Positions 26,490-36,216 are shown, numbered from the stretch's first letter. The stretch: DNA of 64,000 bases from Merdimonas faecis (GCF_001754075.1 NZ_MIEH01000002.1:1-64000), one strand, 5' to 3'. The notes: generated from the letters alone by a model not told the origin. Program-made: numbers and translations.

Positions 26490-26554
26490 TGGCAAGGTGT
26501 ATCTTTGTTATTACGCCTTGCTGATCAGTTTAGAAATGATTAGGAGGCTAAAAG

Positions 26555-27319
26555 ATGTCATATTTTCATTATCAGTCAAAAAAGATTTATTATAAGGAAA
26601 TAGGAAGCGGGAAACCGCTTGTCATGTTACACGGTGATACGGCTTCCTCCAGGATGTTTGAACTGCTGCTGTCGTTATATCAGGAAAATTTCCGGGTGAT
26701 CCTGATGGATTTTCTGGGGAACGGACAGTCAGACAGAGTAGAATGTTTTCCGGAGAATCTGTGGACCACACAGGCTGATCAGGTTCTGGCGCTGATGGAA
26801 CATTTGAATCTGAAGAAAGTCAATCTTTTAGGGACAAGCGGCGGAGCCTGGGTGGCTGTGAATACCGCATTAAAACGTCCTGATCTTGTGGAGCATGTCA
26901 TCGCGGACAGCTTTGACGGCAGAACGTTACGTGATGGCTTTGTGGAAAATCTGCGAAAGGAGCGGGAACACGCAAAGCAGGATCAGGAGGCAAGGCAGTT
27001 TTATGAATGGTGCCAGGGAGAAGACTGGGAAAAGGTGGTAGACCTCAATACACAGGCGCTGATAACATGTGCCGTCAATAAAACGCCGTTGTTCTGTAAG
27101 CCATTAGAATCTTTGGATACGCCCATTCTTTTTATGGGGAGTCTGGAAGATGATATGTGCCGCCAGGATATGCTGGAGGAATGCAAAGAAATGGACAGGC
27201 TTGTGGGAAATGGAAAGATATACATGTTTGAGACGGGCGGGCACCCGGCTGTTCTTTCAAATGCCGAGTCCGCCGCCAGAGTAATTACTGATTTTCTGAA
27301 TGGCCAGAGCTTGAATTAG
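26555..27319 (+). CDS. alpha/beta hydrolase
   Basis: The 254-aa protein shows the alpha/beta-hydrolase landmarks: HGDTASSRMF oxyanion region, GTSGGAW nucleophile elbow (Ser ~96), an acid in the LFMGSLEDDM strand and the catalytic His in GGHPAVLSNAE. ATG 26555 follows TTAGGAGG. The gene converges on a TetR-type regulator gene. It may be a small-molecule esterase; the substrate cannot be told. Confidence 0.85.
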   Translation: MSYFHYQSKKIYYKEIGSGKPLVMLHGDTASSRMFELLLSLYQENFRVILMDFLGNGQSDRVECFPENLWTTQADQVLALMEHLNLKKVNLLGTSGGAWVAVNTALKRPDLVEHVIADSFDGRTLRDGFVENLRKEREHAKQDQEARQFYEWCQGEDWEKVVDLNTQALITCAVNKTPLFCKPLESLDTPILFMGSLEDDMCRQDMLEECKEMDRLVGNGKIYMFETGGHPAVLSNAESAARVITDFLNGQSLN

Positions 27320-27345
27320 ACGGGGAATGAGAGATGCTCCTGTTT

Positions 27346-27882
27346 TTATAGGATGTCTTTCATCAACCGGGTCTGGCAGGAAGCCAGCGTCTCTTTTGGC
27401 AGTTTGCAGCCGCTTTTGATCCAGTGGAACGTCATGCCAACAAGACCGCTTACGTAAAACGCAGTCACAGAATCGACCGGCCCGGGGAGAAGTTCGCCCC
27501 GGGCGGTCTTTTCTTCCAGGAATTTTGTGATGTTGCGGCTGATATATTGATACACCAGATTCATCAGTTCTTCATTGATTTCTGTTTCAAAAAGGTTGTA
27601 AAATACCCGTTCTTTTTTCTCACATTCTGTTAGAAAAACGATAAAGAAATCCTTTGTTTCATGTGTTTTCATTAATGCTTCCAGTTCCATCGAAATGCGG
27701 TCCAGACAGTAGGAAAGCAGCTCATATTTGTCCTGGAAGTGTAAATAAAAGGTACTTCGGACGATCATAGAATTTTCGCACAGCTCACTGACGCTGATTT
27801 TAGGGAAAGGCTTTCTTTCCAGCAGGTCAAAAAGGGTGTTGGCAAGGATTTCCTTCGTTTCGGAGGATTTGTTTTTCGTCAT
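27346..27882 (-). CDS. TetR-family transcriptional regulator
   Basis: The start is the ATG at 27882, with AAAGGAG 9 nt upstream; an earlier ATG at 27903 lacks one. The 178-aa protein has the TetR helix-turn-helix near its N-terminus (ISVSELCENSMIVRSTFYLHFQDKYELL), then a helical ligand domain ending in FYVSGLVGMTFHWIKSG. It converges on the hydrolase gene. Its targets may be itself and the hydrolase, but no operator is evident to me. Confidence 0.9.
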   Translation of the reverse strand: MTKNKSSETKEILANTLFDLLERKPFPKISVSELCENSMIVRSTFYLHFQDKYELLSYCLDRISMELEALMKTHETKDFFIVFLTECEKKERVFYNLFETEINEELMNLVYQYISRNITKFLEEKTARGELLPGPVDSVTAFYVSGLVGMTFHWIKSGCKLPKETLASCQTRLMKDIL

Positions 27883-28023
27883 CTTAGAATTCTCCTTTGT
27901 CATCTAAGTAAGCGTTTCATAAAAAACATCTTAAAGGATATCGTAATAATTCACAATATAAAAAAACTGAATACAAAAGAAAATAATTATAAAAATGGAC
28001 ACATCCGCGGAATTTGTCTCGTT

Positions 28024-28048
28024 AGCGGGGATGATATCCCGCTATACT
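28024..28048 (+). promoter_or_regulatory. palindrome overlapping a -10 element
   Basis: AGCGGG (28024-28029) and CCCGCT (28038-28043) form an inverted repeat around GATGATAT. It overlaps TATACT (28043-28048), the likely -10 for the zinc-ribbon gene and ftsH. The -35 region is not consensus, so the palindrome may be a regulator site. Confidence 0.45.
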
Positions 28049-28081
28049 TAAGCTATCGATAGAAGTTCAAGGAGGGAATGT

Positions 28082-28360
28082 ATGGCCGATAAGATTTCTG
28101 ATAAAAAGGAGCAGGAAATTGAACGTCTCACCCGCCAGCTGGATCATAAGGAGCATGAACTCGAGGAAAAATACTGCGATGTGGGGAAATCTATTATGGA
28201 TAAGCTTGAAAAAGAGAACCAGGAGATCGGACACATGGTAGATGAAGTGATCCAGTTGAAACGGAAGCTTATCAAGGCGAAAGGACAGATCCGTTGCCCT
28301 GCCTGTTATCAATATAATGAGACGGACAGTATTTACTGCAGCAGATGTGGAAAAAATTAG
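28082..28360 (+). CDS. coiled-coil zinc-ribbon protein
   Basis: The 92-aa protein has a heptad-rich charged helix (residues ~5-70) and a C-terminal zinc ribbon CPAC ... CSRCG. ATG 28082 follows AAGGAGGG. It precedes ftsH by 58 bp and probably shares its transcript. Function is unknown; it could be an adaptor for the protease (inference). Confidence 0.7.
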   Translation: MADKISDKKEQEIERLTRQLDHKEHELEEKYCDVGKSIMDKLEKENQEIGHMVDEVIQLKRKLIKAKGQIRCPACYQYNETDSIYCSRCGKN

Positions 28361-28418
28361 AAAAGAAGAAAAACGATGAGCAGCAATGACAAGGCTGTGA
28401 AGAAATGGAGGAAACAGC

Positions 28419-30236
28419 ATGCATGAAGTAAAGAAACCAAGAAAACCATTGATTTATTACTATGTGATCGTTCTTATGGTCCTGGTATTATTTAATTTCC
28501 TGTTTATGCCCTGGGTGGCAGAGCGCCAGATCAAGGAAGTTGGATATGAGAAATTTATGCAGATGACAGAAGAGGAAGACATTGGAAGAGTAGAGATCGA
28601 TCAGGAGGAAAATCAGATCACCTTTACCGATAAGGATGAAACGGCAATTTATAAGACCGGAATGGTGGATGACCCGGATCTGACAGAGCGGCTGTACGAC
28701 GCTGGAGCAGAATTTTCAGGACAGATCATTGAGCAGACCTCTCCCTGGGTTGTGTTTCTTCTCAACTGGATACTGCCGATCCTGATTTTTGTAGGAATCG
28801 GACAATATATGTCCAAGAAAATGATGGATCGTGCGGGCGGCAAGAATTCTATGATGTTCGGCATGGGAAAAAGCAATGCCAAGGTTTATGTGAAATCTTC
28901 AAAAGGAATCCGATTTTCGGATGTGGCCGGAGAGGATGAGGCAAAGGAAAATCTGGCGGAGATCGTGGACTATCTTCATGATCCCAAGAAATATGAAGAC
29001 ATCGGCGCATCCATGCCCAAAGGAATCCTGCTTGTAGGACCTCCCGGAACAGGTAAGACCATGCTTGCGAAAGCAGTTGCCGGTGAAGCAAATGTACCGT
29101 TCTTCTCCATGTCCGGATCCGAATTTGTGGAAATGTTTGTCGGCATGGGCGCATCGAAGGTGCGGGATCTGTTTAAACAGGCGAAAGAAAAAGCTCCCTG
29201 TATCGTTTTTATCGATGAGATTGATGCGATCGGTAAAAAGAGAGACGGAAATGTGGGAGGAAATGACGAGCGTGAGCAGACCCTGAACCAGCTACTGACG
29301 GAGATGGATGGTTTTGAAGATAACAACGGAGTGATCATTCTGGCAGCGACAAACCGTCCGGAATCCCTGGACCCGGCGCTTACAAGACCTGGACGTTTTG
29401 ACAGGAGAGTTCCGGTTGAACTTCCGGACCTGAAGGGAAGAGAAGCAATCCTGAAAGTTCATGCGAAAAAGATTAAAGTAGCGGACAACGTGGATTATAA
29501 CAAGATCGCACGGATGGCGTCAGGAGCATCCGGAGCAGAGCTTGCCAATATCGTAAACGAAGCGGCGCTGCGGGCCGTTAGAGAAAACCGGACGTATGTG
29601 ACTCAGGCAGACCTGGAAGAAAGTATTGAAGTTGTCATAGCCGGATATCAGAAGAAAAATGCGATCATGACCGACAAGGAGAAGCTGATCGTGTCCTATC
29701 ATGAGGTCGGACATGCGCTGGTAGCGGCAAAACAGACGAATTCTGCGCCAGTACAGAAGATCACGATCGTTCCAAGGACATCCGGGGCTCTTGGATATAC
29801 CATGCAGGTGGATGGGGGAAATCATTACCTGATGAGCAAGGAAGAGCTGGAAAACAAGATTGCTACATATACCGGTGGCCGTGCGGCGGAGGAAATCGTA
29901 TTTGGTTCCGTGACCACAGGAGCTTCCAATGATATCGAGCAGGCAACGAAGCTTGCCAGAGCAATGATCACGCGGTATGGCATGAGTAAAGATTTTGATA
30001 TGGTTGCAATGGAGGTCCAGACCAACCAGTATCTGGGTGGAGATTCCTCGCTGACCTGTTCGTCAGAGACACAGAAGCTGATCGATGAAAAGGTAGTGGA
30101 GCTTGTGCGCAGACAGCATGAAAAGGCAGCACAGATTTTGCTGGAGAATCGGGAAAAACTGGATGAACTCTCACAGTACCTGTATCAGAGAGAGACCATT
30201 ACGGGCGACGAATTTATGAGGATTCTGAATTCCTGA
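28419..30236 (+). CDS. ftsH: ATP-dependent zinc metalloprotease FtsH
   Basis: The 605-aa protein has two membrane helices (~13-30 and ~107-127) around an extracytoplasmic domain. The AAA module follows with Walker A GPPGTGKT (~206-213), FIDEIDAIGK, SRH (TNRPESLDPALTRPGRFDRR), and a zinc protease domain with HEVGH (~428-432; HEAGH is more usual). It degrades membrane and soluble proteins in quality control. ATG 28419 follows GGAGG. Gut Clostridia often hold several ftsH copies; this one sits without tilS/hpt, so it may be a secondary copy. Confidence 0.95.
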   Translation: MHEVKKPRKPLIYYYVIVLMVLVLFNFLFMPWVAERQIKEVGYEKFMQMTEEEDIGRVEIDQEENQITFTDKDETAIYKTGMVDDPDLTERLYDAGAEFSGQIIEQTSPWVVFLLNWILPILIFVGIGQYMSKKMMDRAGGKNSMMFGMGKSNAKVYVKSSKGIRFSDVAGEDEAKENLAEIVDYLHDPKKYEDIGASMPKGILLVGPPGTGKTMLAKAVAGEANVPFFSMSGSEFVEMFVGMGASKVRDLFKQAKEKAPCIVFIDEIDAIGKKRDGNVGGNDEREQTLNQLLTEMDGFEDNNGVIILAATNRPESLDPALTRPGRFDRRVPVELPDLKGREAILKVHAKKIKVADNVDYNKIARMASGASGAELANIVNEAALRAVRENRTYVTQADLEESIEVVIAGYQKKNAIMTDKEKLIVSYHEVGHALVAAKQTNSAPVQKITIVPRTSGALGYTMQVDGGNHYLMSKEELENKIATYTGGRAAEEIVFGSVTTGASNDIEQATKLARAMITRYGMSKDFDMVAMEVQTNQYLGGDSSLTCSSETQKLIDEKVVELVRRQHEKAAQILLENREKLDELSQYLYQRETITGDEFMRILNS

Positions 30237-30267
30237 TCATAAAAATGGATAGAGTAGGTAGATCAAG

Positions 30268-30330
30268 ATGACGATATATGATATTTTATTATGTTTTTTA
30301 CATACAGTTTCTTAGGCTGGTGTACGTCCC
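30268..30330 (+). pseudogene. start of a putative ABC-transporter permease, truncated
   Basis: From ATG 30268 the sequence reads MTIYDILLCF and, after a one-base shift at a T run, FFTYSFLGWCT. This resembles the N-terminus of small Firmicutes ABC-permease (type IV-like) proteins. Nothing follows. The next bases (TGTACGTCCCC) resemble the REP-like repeat found at 59.8 kb. Confidence 0.35.
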
Positions 30331-30432
30331 CATTTGCCCATTTGCCATCTTGACGCAGAACGGAGAAAGCAGTAAGATATTCACGGCGAAAATCTGATTG
30401 TTTAGGTATCTGTCGAGATGGAGGGATCTGTT

Positions 30433-31806
30433 TTGAAAAAGAATAAATATGAGATTGACATGTGCAACGGGACGATCATGGATAAATTAATTTCCTTTTC
30501 GCTCCCGTTGATGCTTTCCAGTATCCTGCAGCTGATGTTTAATGCTGTGGATATCATTGTGGTGGGGCGGTTCAGTGGCAGCCAGGCGCTGGCGGCAGTG
30601 GGATCGACGACAGCGTTGATTAATATTTTTACCAATCTTTTTATTGGCATTTCTTTGGGGGCAAACGTCCTGGCGGCCAGATATTATGCGGCAGGAAGGG
30701 ATAAAGAGATGTCAGAGGCGGTACATACGGCTATTACGCTTGCTTTGATCAGTGGGATCTTGATGGCATTTGTAGGATTTGGAGCTGCAAGAGGCGCTCT
30801 GGGGATTATGGATACGCCGGGGGATGTGATCGGTCAGGCAACACTCTATATGAGGATTTATTTTCTTGGGATGCCCTTTTTTATGCTTTATAATTATGGT
30901 GCTGCAATCCTTAGAGCCGTAGGAGATACAAAGAGACCATTGGTATTTCTGGCTGTGGCCGGGATGGCCAATGTGGCGCTGGATCTTCTGCTGGTCATTG
31001 TGATTCCTCTTGGCGTAGCCGGGGTGGCTGTGGGCACAGTGACTTCTCAGATGATTTCCTGTATTCTGGTGCTGCGGTGTCTCCATAAGTCAGAGGGAAG
31101 TTATCAGATCCGTTTTTCAAGGCTGACTATCAAAGGAGTATACCTGAAACGGATCTTTCAGGTGGGAATCCCTGCCGGGATCCAGAGTACGGTGATCAAT
31201 TTTTCCAATGCCCTGCTGCAGTCCTCCGTTAATTCCTTCGGATCTACGGCTATGGCAGGCTACACGGCCGCAAATAATATCTTAAGCTTCCTGTATGTGT
31301 CGGTCAACGCTGTGACCCAGGCCTGTATGAGCTTTACCAGCCAGAACTACAGTGTGGGAAAACAGAAGCGGATGGACCGGGTACTTTTGGACTGCATGGT
31401 CCTGTCGGCGGGCGTGGCCGGCGTTCTGGGAGTCGGCGCATATGTATTCGGCTCACAGATTCTTAAAATCTATACTTCCGAGCCGGATGTGATCCAGTGC
31501 GGTCTGGAGATCCTGGCCATTACAACGGTTCCGTACTTCCTGTGCGGTATCATGGATTTGCTTCCCGGAGCACTCCGGGGAATGGGCCGTTCTGCGGTGC
31601 CGATGGTGTTATCGGTTATTGGAACCGTGGGGATCAGGATTTTGTGGGTGTATGTGTTTTTCCCGCAGCACAGGTCCTTGTATTTCCTGTTTATTTCATA
31701 TCCGGGATCCTGGATCGTCACTATTGCAATGCAGGCGGTATGTTTTATATTTGTAAGAAAGCAGTGTATCCGTCAGCTGAAAACAGCGGGGATGCTGACA
31801 GCATAG
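30433..31806 (+). CDS. MATE-family multidrug efflux transporter
   Basis: The ~457-aa protein has the two MATE bundles with about 12 membrane helices (first segment LISFSLPLMLSSILQLMFNAVDIIVVGRFSG). It would export cationic drugs or metabolites with Na+ or H+ exchange. The start is probably TTG 30433, which has GGAGGG at the right distance; ATG 30418 has no ribosome site. No regulator is adjacent. Confidence 0.9.
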   Translation: MKKNKYEIDMCNGTIMDKLISFSLPLMLSSILQLMFNAVDIIVVGRFSGSQALAAVGSTTALINIFTNLFIGISLGANVLAARYYAAGRDKEMSEAVHTAITLALISGILMAFVGFGAARGALGIMDTPGDVIGQATLYMRIYFLGMPFFMLYNYGAAILRAVGDTKRPLVFLAVAGMANVALDLLLVIVIPLGVAGVAVGTVTSQMISCILVLRCLHKSEGSYQIRFSRLTIKGVYLKRIFQVGIPAGIQSTVINFSNALLQSSVNSFGSTAMAGYTAANNILSFLYVSVNAVTQACMSFTSQNYSVGKQKRMDRVLLDCMVLSAGVAGVLGVGAYVFGSQILKIYTSEPDVIQCGLEILAITTVPYFLCGIMDLLPGALRGMGRSAVPMVLSVIGTVGIRILWVYVFFPQHRSLYFLFISYPGSWIVTIAMQAVCFIFVRKQCIRQLKTAGMLTA

Positions 31807-31845
31807 ATAGTTTATCTGAATTCTACTTTATATGGAGGTGATCCG

Positions 31846-32658
31846 GTGGCAGATCAAAAAGATATCTTGGCAGAAGAAACCATACAGAAATATTTAAAGG
31901 AAAACTGCAGAGACTTACAGCTTCATGTATTTCCGGTAGTAGACTCTACGAATATCTTGCTCCGTCGGAAAGCAAAAGAAGGCGTACCGGAAGGATGTGT
32001 AGTGATTGCCGGAGAGCAGACCAAAGGAAAAGGGAGACTGGGCAGATCATTTTATTCACCCTCCGATACAGGAGTCTATTTAAGTCTTTTGCTGCGTCCG
32101 GAGAATATTTTGCCGGAGCAGGCAGTGCACATTACTACCATTGCAGCGGTGGCCGCCTGCGAAGCTATAGAAAGAGTCTCCGGAAGAAAAGCCGGGATTA
32201 AATGGGTTAACGATATATATATGGATGGGAAAAAGGTGAGCGGGATTCTTACAGAGGCATCTCCGTGCCGTGAACAGGAAGGATTTGACTATGTGATCCT
32301 GGGGATCGGATTTAATGTATGTCCGCCAAAAGGAGGATTCCCGGAGGATATCGGGGCTGTAGCAGGGAGCATATTCCCGGAGCAAAGGGAGAGAGAAAAG
32401 AACTTTCTGGCGGCAGAATTTCTGAACCGCTTCATGCATTATTATCGGACAGATGCAAAAAAGCATTATGTGGAACGCTACAGGGAAAGATGTTTTGTGA
32501 TCGGGAAAGATATCTATGTACTGACTCCCGGAGAGAAGAAAAGGGCGCATGTAGAGGATGTGGACCAGTCATGTCATCTGGTAGTGCAGTACGAAGACGG
32601 AACGATAGAACGCCTGGCTTGGGGCGAGATCAGTATCCGTCCGGTGAGCAGCTGGTAA
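31846..32658 (+). CDS. birA: biotin-[acetyl-CoA-carboxylase] ligase, no DNA-binding domain
   Basis: The 270-aa protein has the catalytic biotin-protein-ligase core: STNILLRRKA, the GRLGRSF biotinyl-AMP loop, KWVNDIYMDGKKVSGILTE and the small C-terminal SH3-like domain. It lacks the N-terminal helix-turn-helix of bifunctional BirA, so it should only biotinylate carboxylases and not repress the biotin genes. GTG 31846 follows GGAGGTGATC. Confidence 0.9.
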   Translation: MADQKDILAEETIQKYLKENCRDLQLHVFPVVDSTNILLRRKAKEGVPEGCVVIAGEQTKGKGRLGRSFYSPSDTGVYLSLLLRPENILPEQAVHITTIAAVAACEAIERVSGRKAGIKWVNDIYMDGKKVSGILTEASPCREQEGFDYVILGIGFNVCPPKGGFPEDIGAVAGSIFPEQREREKNFLAAEFLNRFMHYYRTDAKKHYVERYRERCFVIGKDIYVLTPGEKKRAHVEDVDQSCHLVVQYEDGTIERLAWGEISIRPVSSW

Positions 32659-32768
32659 ATGCAAATTCATAAAAGTGTAATAAATTTTTCACAGATTCAA
32701 CACAGAGAGCATCTATAATCAACCTCGAAAAAAAGAAAAGTTACCCTAAGAAAAGAGGTTGAAAGATT

Positions 32769-34166
32769 ATGAAGGATGAAATGTATGAACAGGAAAATCA
32801 GAGTGAAGATGAGGTAATACAGGAACAGACAGACTTGCAGAAACAGGAAGAGACAGCTGAAATGTCAGAAGCTGAAGCGACAGAAGCTGAAACAGATGCG
32901 AAGGAAGTGAAGGCAGAGTCCGGAGAGGGGTCTGAGACAAAGACCGGGACAGAAAAAAAGAAAAAAGAGATGACTCTACAGAAGAAATGGGGAATGGTCG
33001 TAGCCATGGCTCTGGTATTCGGACTGATCGCAGGCGGGACCATGTATGGCGTAAACGCTGCGGCTAATCGCCTTTACAGCCAGAACCATATATCTCAGAC
33101 GGATACAACCGAGGCTTCTACATCAGAAAGCAGCAGCGGAGTGGCACAAGTAGCAGATAACGCAATGCCTTCAGTGGTTACCATTTCGACGATGTCTGTG
33201 GAAGAAATGAGGAGCTTTTTCGGCGGTACACAGCAGTATGAAGTGGAAGGCGCCGGTACAGGTGTGATCATAGGAGAGAATGATACAGAGCTTCTGATTG
33301 CTACCAATAATCATGTGGTAGAAGGAGCAAGCAGCCTTTCTGTAGGATTTATTGACGAGAGTACAGTTTCTGCGGAGATCAAAGGTACTGACGCGGAAAA
33401 TGATCTGGCTGTTATCTCAGTAAAGCTTTCTGATATTTCTACAGATACGATGAATCAGATTAAGATTGCTTCAATCGGCGATTCTGACAAACTGCAGCTT
33501 GGCGAACAGGTAGTTGCCATCGGAAATGCACTGGGATATGGACAGTCTGTAACATCTGGATATGTCAGCGCTTTGAACCGTGATTTGAGTCTGACTGATG
33601 AAAGCGGAAATACGATTAACTCTACCGGGCTGATCCAGACAGATGCCGCAATCAATCCTGGAAACAGCGGCGGTGCACTGTTAAATATGAACGGGGAGCT
33701 GATCGGTATCAATGAAGCAAAATCCGGAACAACTTCCTCTGGCACGACGGTAGACAATATTGGGTTTGCGATTCCGATCAATAAGGCTCAGGAAAGCCTG
33801 CAGAATCTGATGAATCAGGAAACGAGAGAAAAGGTTAGCGAGGATCAGGCTTCCTACATAGGTATCCAGGGCGCCAGCGTTTCTTCCGATGAACAGGAAA
33901 AATTCAGTATCCCGGCCGGCGTAGTTGTGGCATCTGTAGTAGAAGATGGCCCGGCAGCTCAGGCTGGTATCCAGGAAGGTGATATTATCACAGAACTGGA
34001 CGGACGTTCTGTAAGCAGCATCGAAGGCCTCCAGGATACGCTTCAGTACTATGCGGCCGGTGAAACCGTTGATATTGTCGTCCAGCGCGCGGACAATGGC
34101 TCCTATCAGGAGCAGACCCTGAGTATCACACTCGGATCAGCTCAGGATGCGGAAACAAACAACTAA
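32769..34166 (+). CDS. HtrA/DegP-like membrane-anchored serine protease
   Basis: The 465-aa protein begins with a very acidic cytoplasmic tail (~75 aa), then one membrane helix (~77-100) and an external trypsin-like domain with His in TNNHVVEGA, Asp in AENDLAVISV and Ser in GNSGGALLN. A single PDZ domain follows (GVVVASVVEDGPAAQAGIQEGDIITELDG). It handles misfolded envelope proteins. ATG 32769 follows AAGAGG; TATAAT near 32714 is a likely -10. The acidic tail is longer than usual. Confidence 0.93.
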   Translation: MKDEMYEQENQSEDEVIQEQTDLQKQEETAEMSEAEATEAETDAKEVKAESGEGSETKTGTEKKKKEMTLQKKWGMVVAMALVFGLIAGGTMYGVNAAANRLYSQNHISQTDTTEASTSESSSGVAQVADNAMPSVVTISTMSVEEMRSFFGGTQQYEVEGAGTGVIIGENDTELLIATNNHVVEGASSLSVGFIDESTVSAEIKGTDAENDLAVISVKLSDISTDTMNQIKIASIGDSDKLQLGEQVVAIGNALGYGQSVTSGYVSALNRDLSLTDESGNTINSTGLIQTDAAINPGNSGGALLNMNGELIGINEAKSGTTSSGTTVDNIGFAIPINKAQESLQNLMNQETREKVSEDQASYIGIQGASVSSDEQEKFSIPAGVVVASVVEDGPAAQAGIQEGDIITELDGRSVSSIEGLQDTLQYYAAGETVDIVVQRADNGSYQEQTLSITLGSAQDAETNN

Positions 34167-34191
34167 ATACCTTGAAAGAAAATTCATTTCA

Positions 34192-34884
34192 TTAGGAGGG
34201 AGCGTTTTTATACTGCTCCAGAAGACGGCTGATCTGCAGGTTTAGATTTTCCGGCGGCAGCGGGGAAGCGTCTTCTTTTAATCTCAGCCACAGATGGAGA
34301 GACTGATAACCAGCTCTGCTTCTGTGGCTGATTATATGTTTGGAGCCATCTGACGCCTTTGGATCTGCGGCCTGGATAAGGGTGCGCTTTGAAGGACTCT
34401 TAAGTCTTCCTAGGGCGGTGTCAGCTTCATCCAGCAGTTCTTTGCTGCATTGAAGGATACTGCGCAGGAACAGGGGAAATTCTTCCTCCGTCTGCCAGAA
34501 ATATTTTCCCCTGGCAATGCAAAAATCTCCGATGACCTGTCCTTCCCGATCTTCTTCATAATAATAAATATTCCGTTCCCGATAAGCGTTTTCATTAACA
34601 GGGGCGTCCCAGACTGAATCTACGGCGGCCCCGGAGGCCTTCTTTTTGCCGCCCGGCTGATGGCCTCCGGAAAGACAGGTGGCCCCGGAATCCTTAAGTG
34701 AGGCTTCTTTTAGCAGGGCATAGGCAATATTAATCTCCTGCACGTTATAATGATAGCGGGAGCGGGCTGAGATATGAACATCCGGGTGGAGGGCGGACAT
34801 AAGCTTGCGGTATTTCTTTTTGATATCCCTGAAATCTGTGCCTGGACTAATACCCAGGATTTGGCAGGCCTGCTGATAGTTCAT
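34192..34884 (-). CDS. J-domain protein
   Basis: The ~230-aa protein starts with a J domain (QACQILGISPGTDFRDIKKKYRKLM ... LHPDV) carrying the HPD tripeptide, which stimulates DnaK ATPase. The rest is unlike DnaJ: no glycine-rich or zinc-finger region. I chose ATG 34884; a GTG at 34899 lies within the likely ribosome site. It converges with the htrA gene; a role as a specialised Hsp70 co-chaperone is inferred. Confidence 0.8.
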   Translation of the reverse strand: MNYQQACQILGISPGTDFRDIKKKYRKLMSALHPDVHISARSRYHYNVQEINIAYALLKEASLKDSGATCLSGGHQPGGKKKASGAAVDSVWDAPVNENAYRERNIYYYEEDREGQVIGDFCIARGKYFWQTEEEFPLFLRSILQCSKELLDEADTALGRLKSPSKRTLIQAADPKASDGSKHIISHRSRAGYQSLHLWLRLKEDASPLPPENLNLQISRLLEQYKNAPS

Positions 34885-35080
34885 GGTATTTTGTTTCACC
34901 TCTGGTATAAAATGTTGCTGAAAATAGTATATCCGATTTTGGGAGGAAAGAAAATATAAGTATAAAATGTCAGTTATTTCTTGCGAAATGTATACAAGTG
35001 CTATAAGATAGGGTCTATGGGTAAAGGAACGATCCTATGAAAAGGGATGGAACGGACCAGAAAAAATTGAGGTGGCAGAT

Positions 35081-35470
35081 ATGTTTTTTATCATAGGTAT
35101 TTCAGATGGCCGAAAAGACCTGAATTTCAACCAGATGGTGATCTGCAGCAGCTGCGGGCAGTATGGCAGATACACTGTGTACATGACTTATACGGCATTA
35201 TCTCTGTTTTTTATTCCTGTCTTTAAATGGAACAGGCAGTACTTTGTGCAGACAAGCTGCTGCGGGAAGATATATCGTCTGAACCCGGAAACTGGCAGAA
35301 GGATAGCATGGGGAGAACAGCTGGAGATCCAGCCGGGAGATTTAGAGCCGTTGTCTGGAGGATGGCAGAGCGGACAGTATTACCATCGTGTAAAGAGATG
35401 CATGAGCTGTGGATTTTCCACAGATGAGGACTATGAATTTTGTCCGAAATGCGGCCGCAGGCTGTCATAG
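35081..35470 (+). CDS. zinc-ribbon protein
   Basis: The ~129-aa protein has an N-terminal CSSCGQ knuckle paired with CCGK and a C-terminal CMSC ... CPKCG ribbon, with a short hydrophobic middle (YTALSLFFIPVFKW). ATG 35081 follows GAGGTGG. It ends 26 bp before the response-regulator gene. Function unknown. Confidence 0.75.
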   Translation: MFFIIGISDGRKDLNFNQMVICSSCGQYGRYTVYMTYTALSLFFIPVFKWNRQYFVQTSCCGKIYRLNPETGRRIAWGEQLEIQPGDLEPLSGGWQSGQYYHRVKRCMSCGFSTDEDYEFCPKCGRRLS

Positions 35471-35496
35471 ATCAGAGTAGAAAGAGGCGTAAAAGG

Positions 35497-36183
35497 ATGT
35501 ATCAGATATTGATCGTAGAGGATGACAGGGGACTGAACCAGGGGATCGCTCTTGCGCTCCGGCAGGAAGGAGTTTCCTTTTTGCAGGCATATAATGCAGC
35601 GGAAGGCAGGGATTTCTGGGAGAAGGGGCATGTGGACATGGCGCTTCTGGATGTAAACCTTCCTGACGGGAACGGATATGAGCTTCTGGAAAAGATCCGA
35701 AAGACCTCACAGATTCCGGTGCTTCTGATCACGGCAAATGATCTGGAAAGTGATGAGATCACCGGATTTTCTCTTGGGGCAGACGATTATATTACCAAGC
35801 CTTTCAGCCTGATGGCGCTGCGGGCGAGAGTGGAACGGATGCGGATGCGTACCGGAGAAGGACAAAGAGAAACAAAGGATACCTATACAGATCACAGGTA
35901 TCGGTTTTTGTTTGATCAGATGCAGTTTTTTGTAGACGGACAGGAGATCATCCTGAGCAGAACAGAACAAAAACTTCTGCGGACGTTTGTGTGGAATCCG
36001 GGAATCACACTTTCCAGGGAACGCCTGATGGAGATCCTGTGGACAGACGGGGCAAAATTTGTAGAAGAAAATGCACTGAGTGTAGCAGTGAACCGCCTGC
36101 GCCACAAGCTTTCCGGGAAAGGGGATTACCGCCCGATCGAGACCGTATATGGTATCGGATATGTATGGGAGAAAAAAGCTTAA
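35497..36183 (+). CDS. OmpR-family response regulator
   Basis: The 228-aa protein has a receiver domain (acidic pocket VEDD, phospho-acceptor Asp ~51 in LLDVNLPDG, Lys in YITKPF) and an OmpR-type winged helix (LRTFVWNPGITLSRERLMEILW ... VAVNRLRHKL). ATG 35497 follows AAAGAGG. The partner kinase gene lies 1.1 kb downstream, after lrgAB. Direct repeats upstream of the ABC transporter at 38.3 kb are its likely target. Confidence 0.93.
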   Translation: MYQILIVEDDRGLNQGIALALRQEGVSFLQAYNAAEGRDFWEKGHVDMALLDVNLPDGNGYELLEKIRKTSQIPVLLITANDLESDEITGFSLGADDYITKPFSLMALRARVERMRMRTGEGQRETKDTYTDHRYRFLFDQMQFFVDGQEIILSRTEQKLLRTFVWNPGITLSRERLMEILWTDGAKFVEENALSVAVNRLRHKLSGKGDYRPIETVYGIGYVWEKKA

Positions 36184-36216
36184 CAGAAATTGACAGAAAA
36201 ACAGGGGGAAAAGATA

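Noticed and set aside
27424-27633. Plus-strand frame inside the TetR gene
   Set aside because: Shadow of the minus-strand regulator; no ribosome site or domain.
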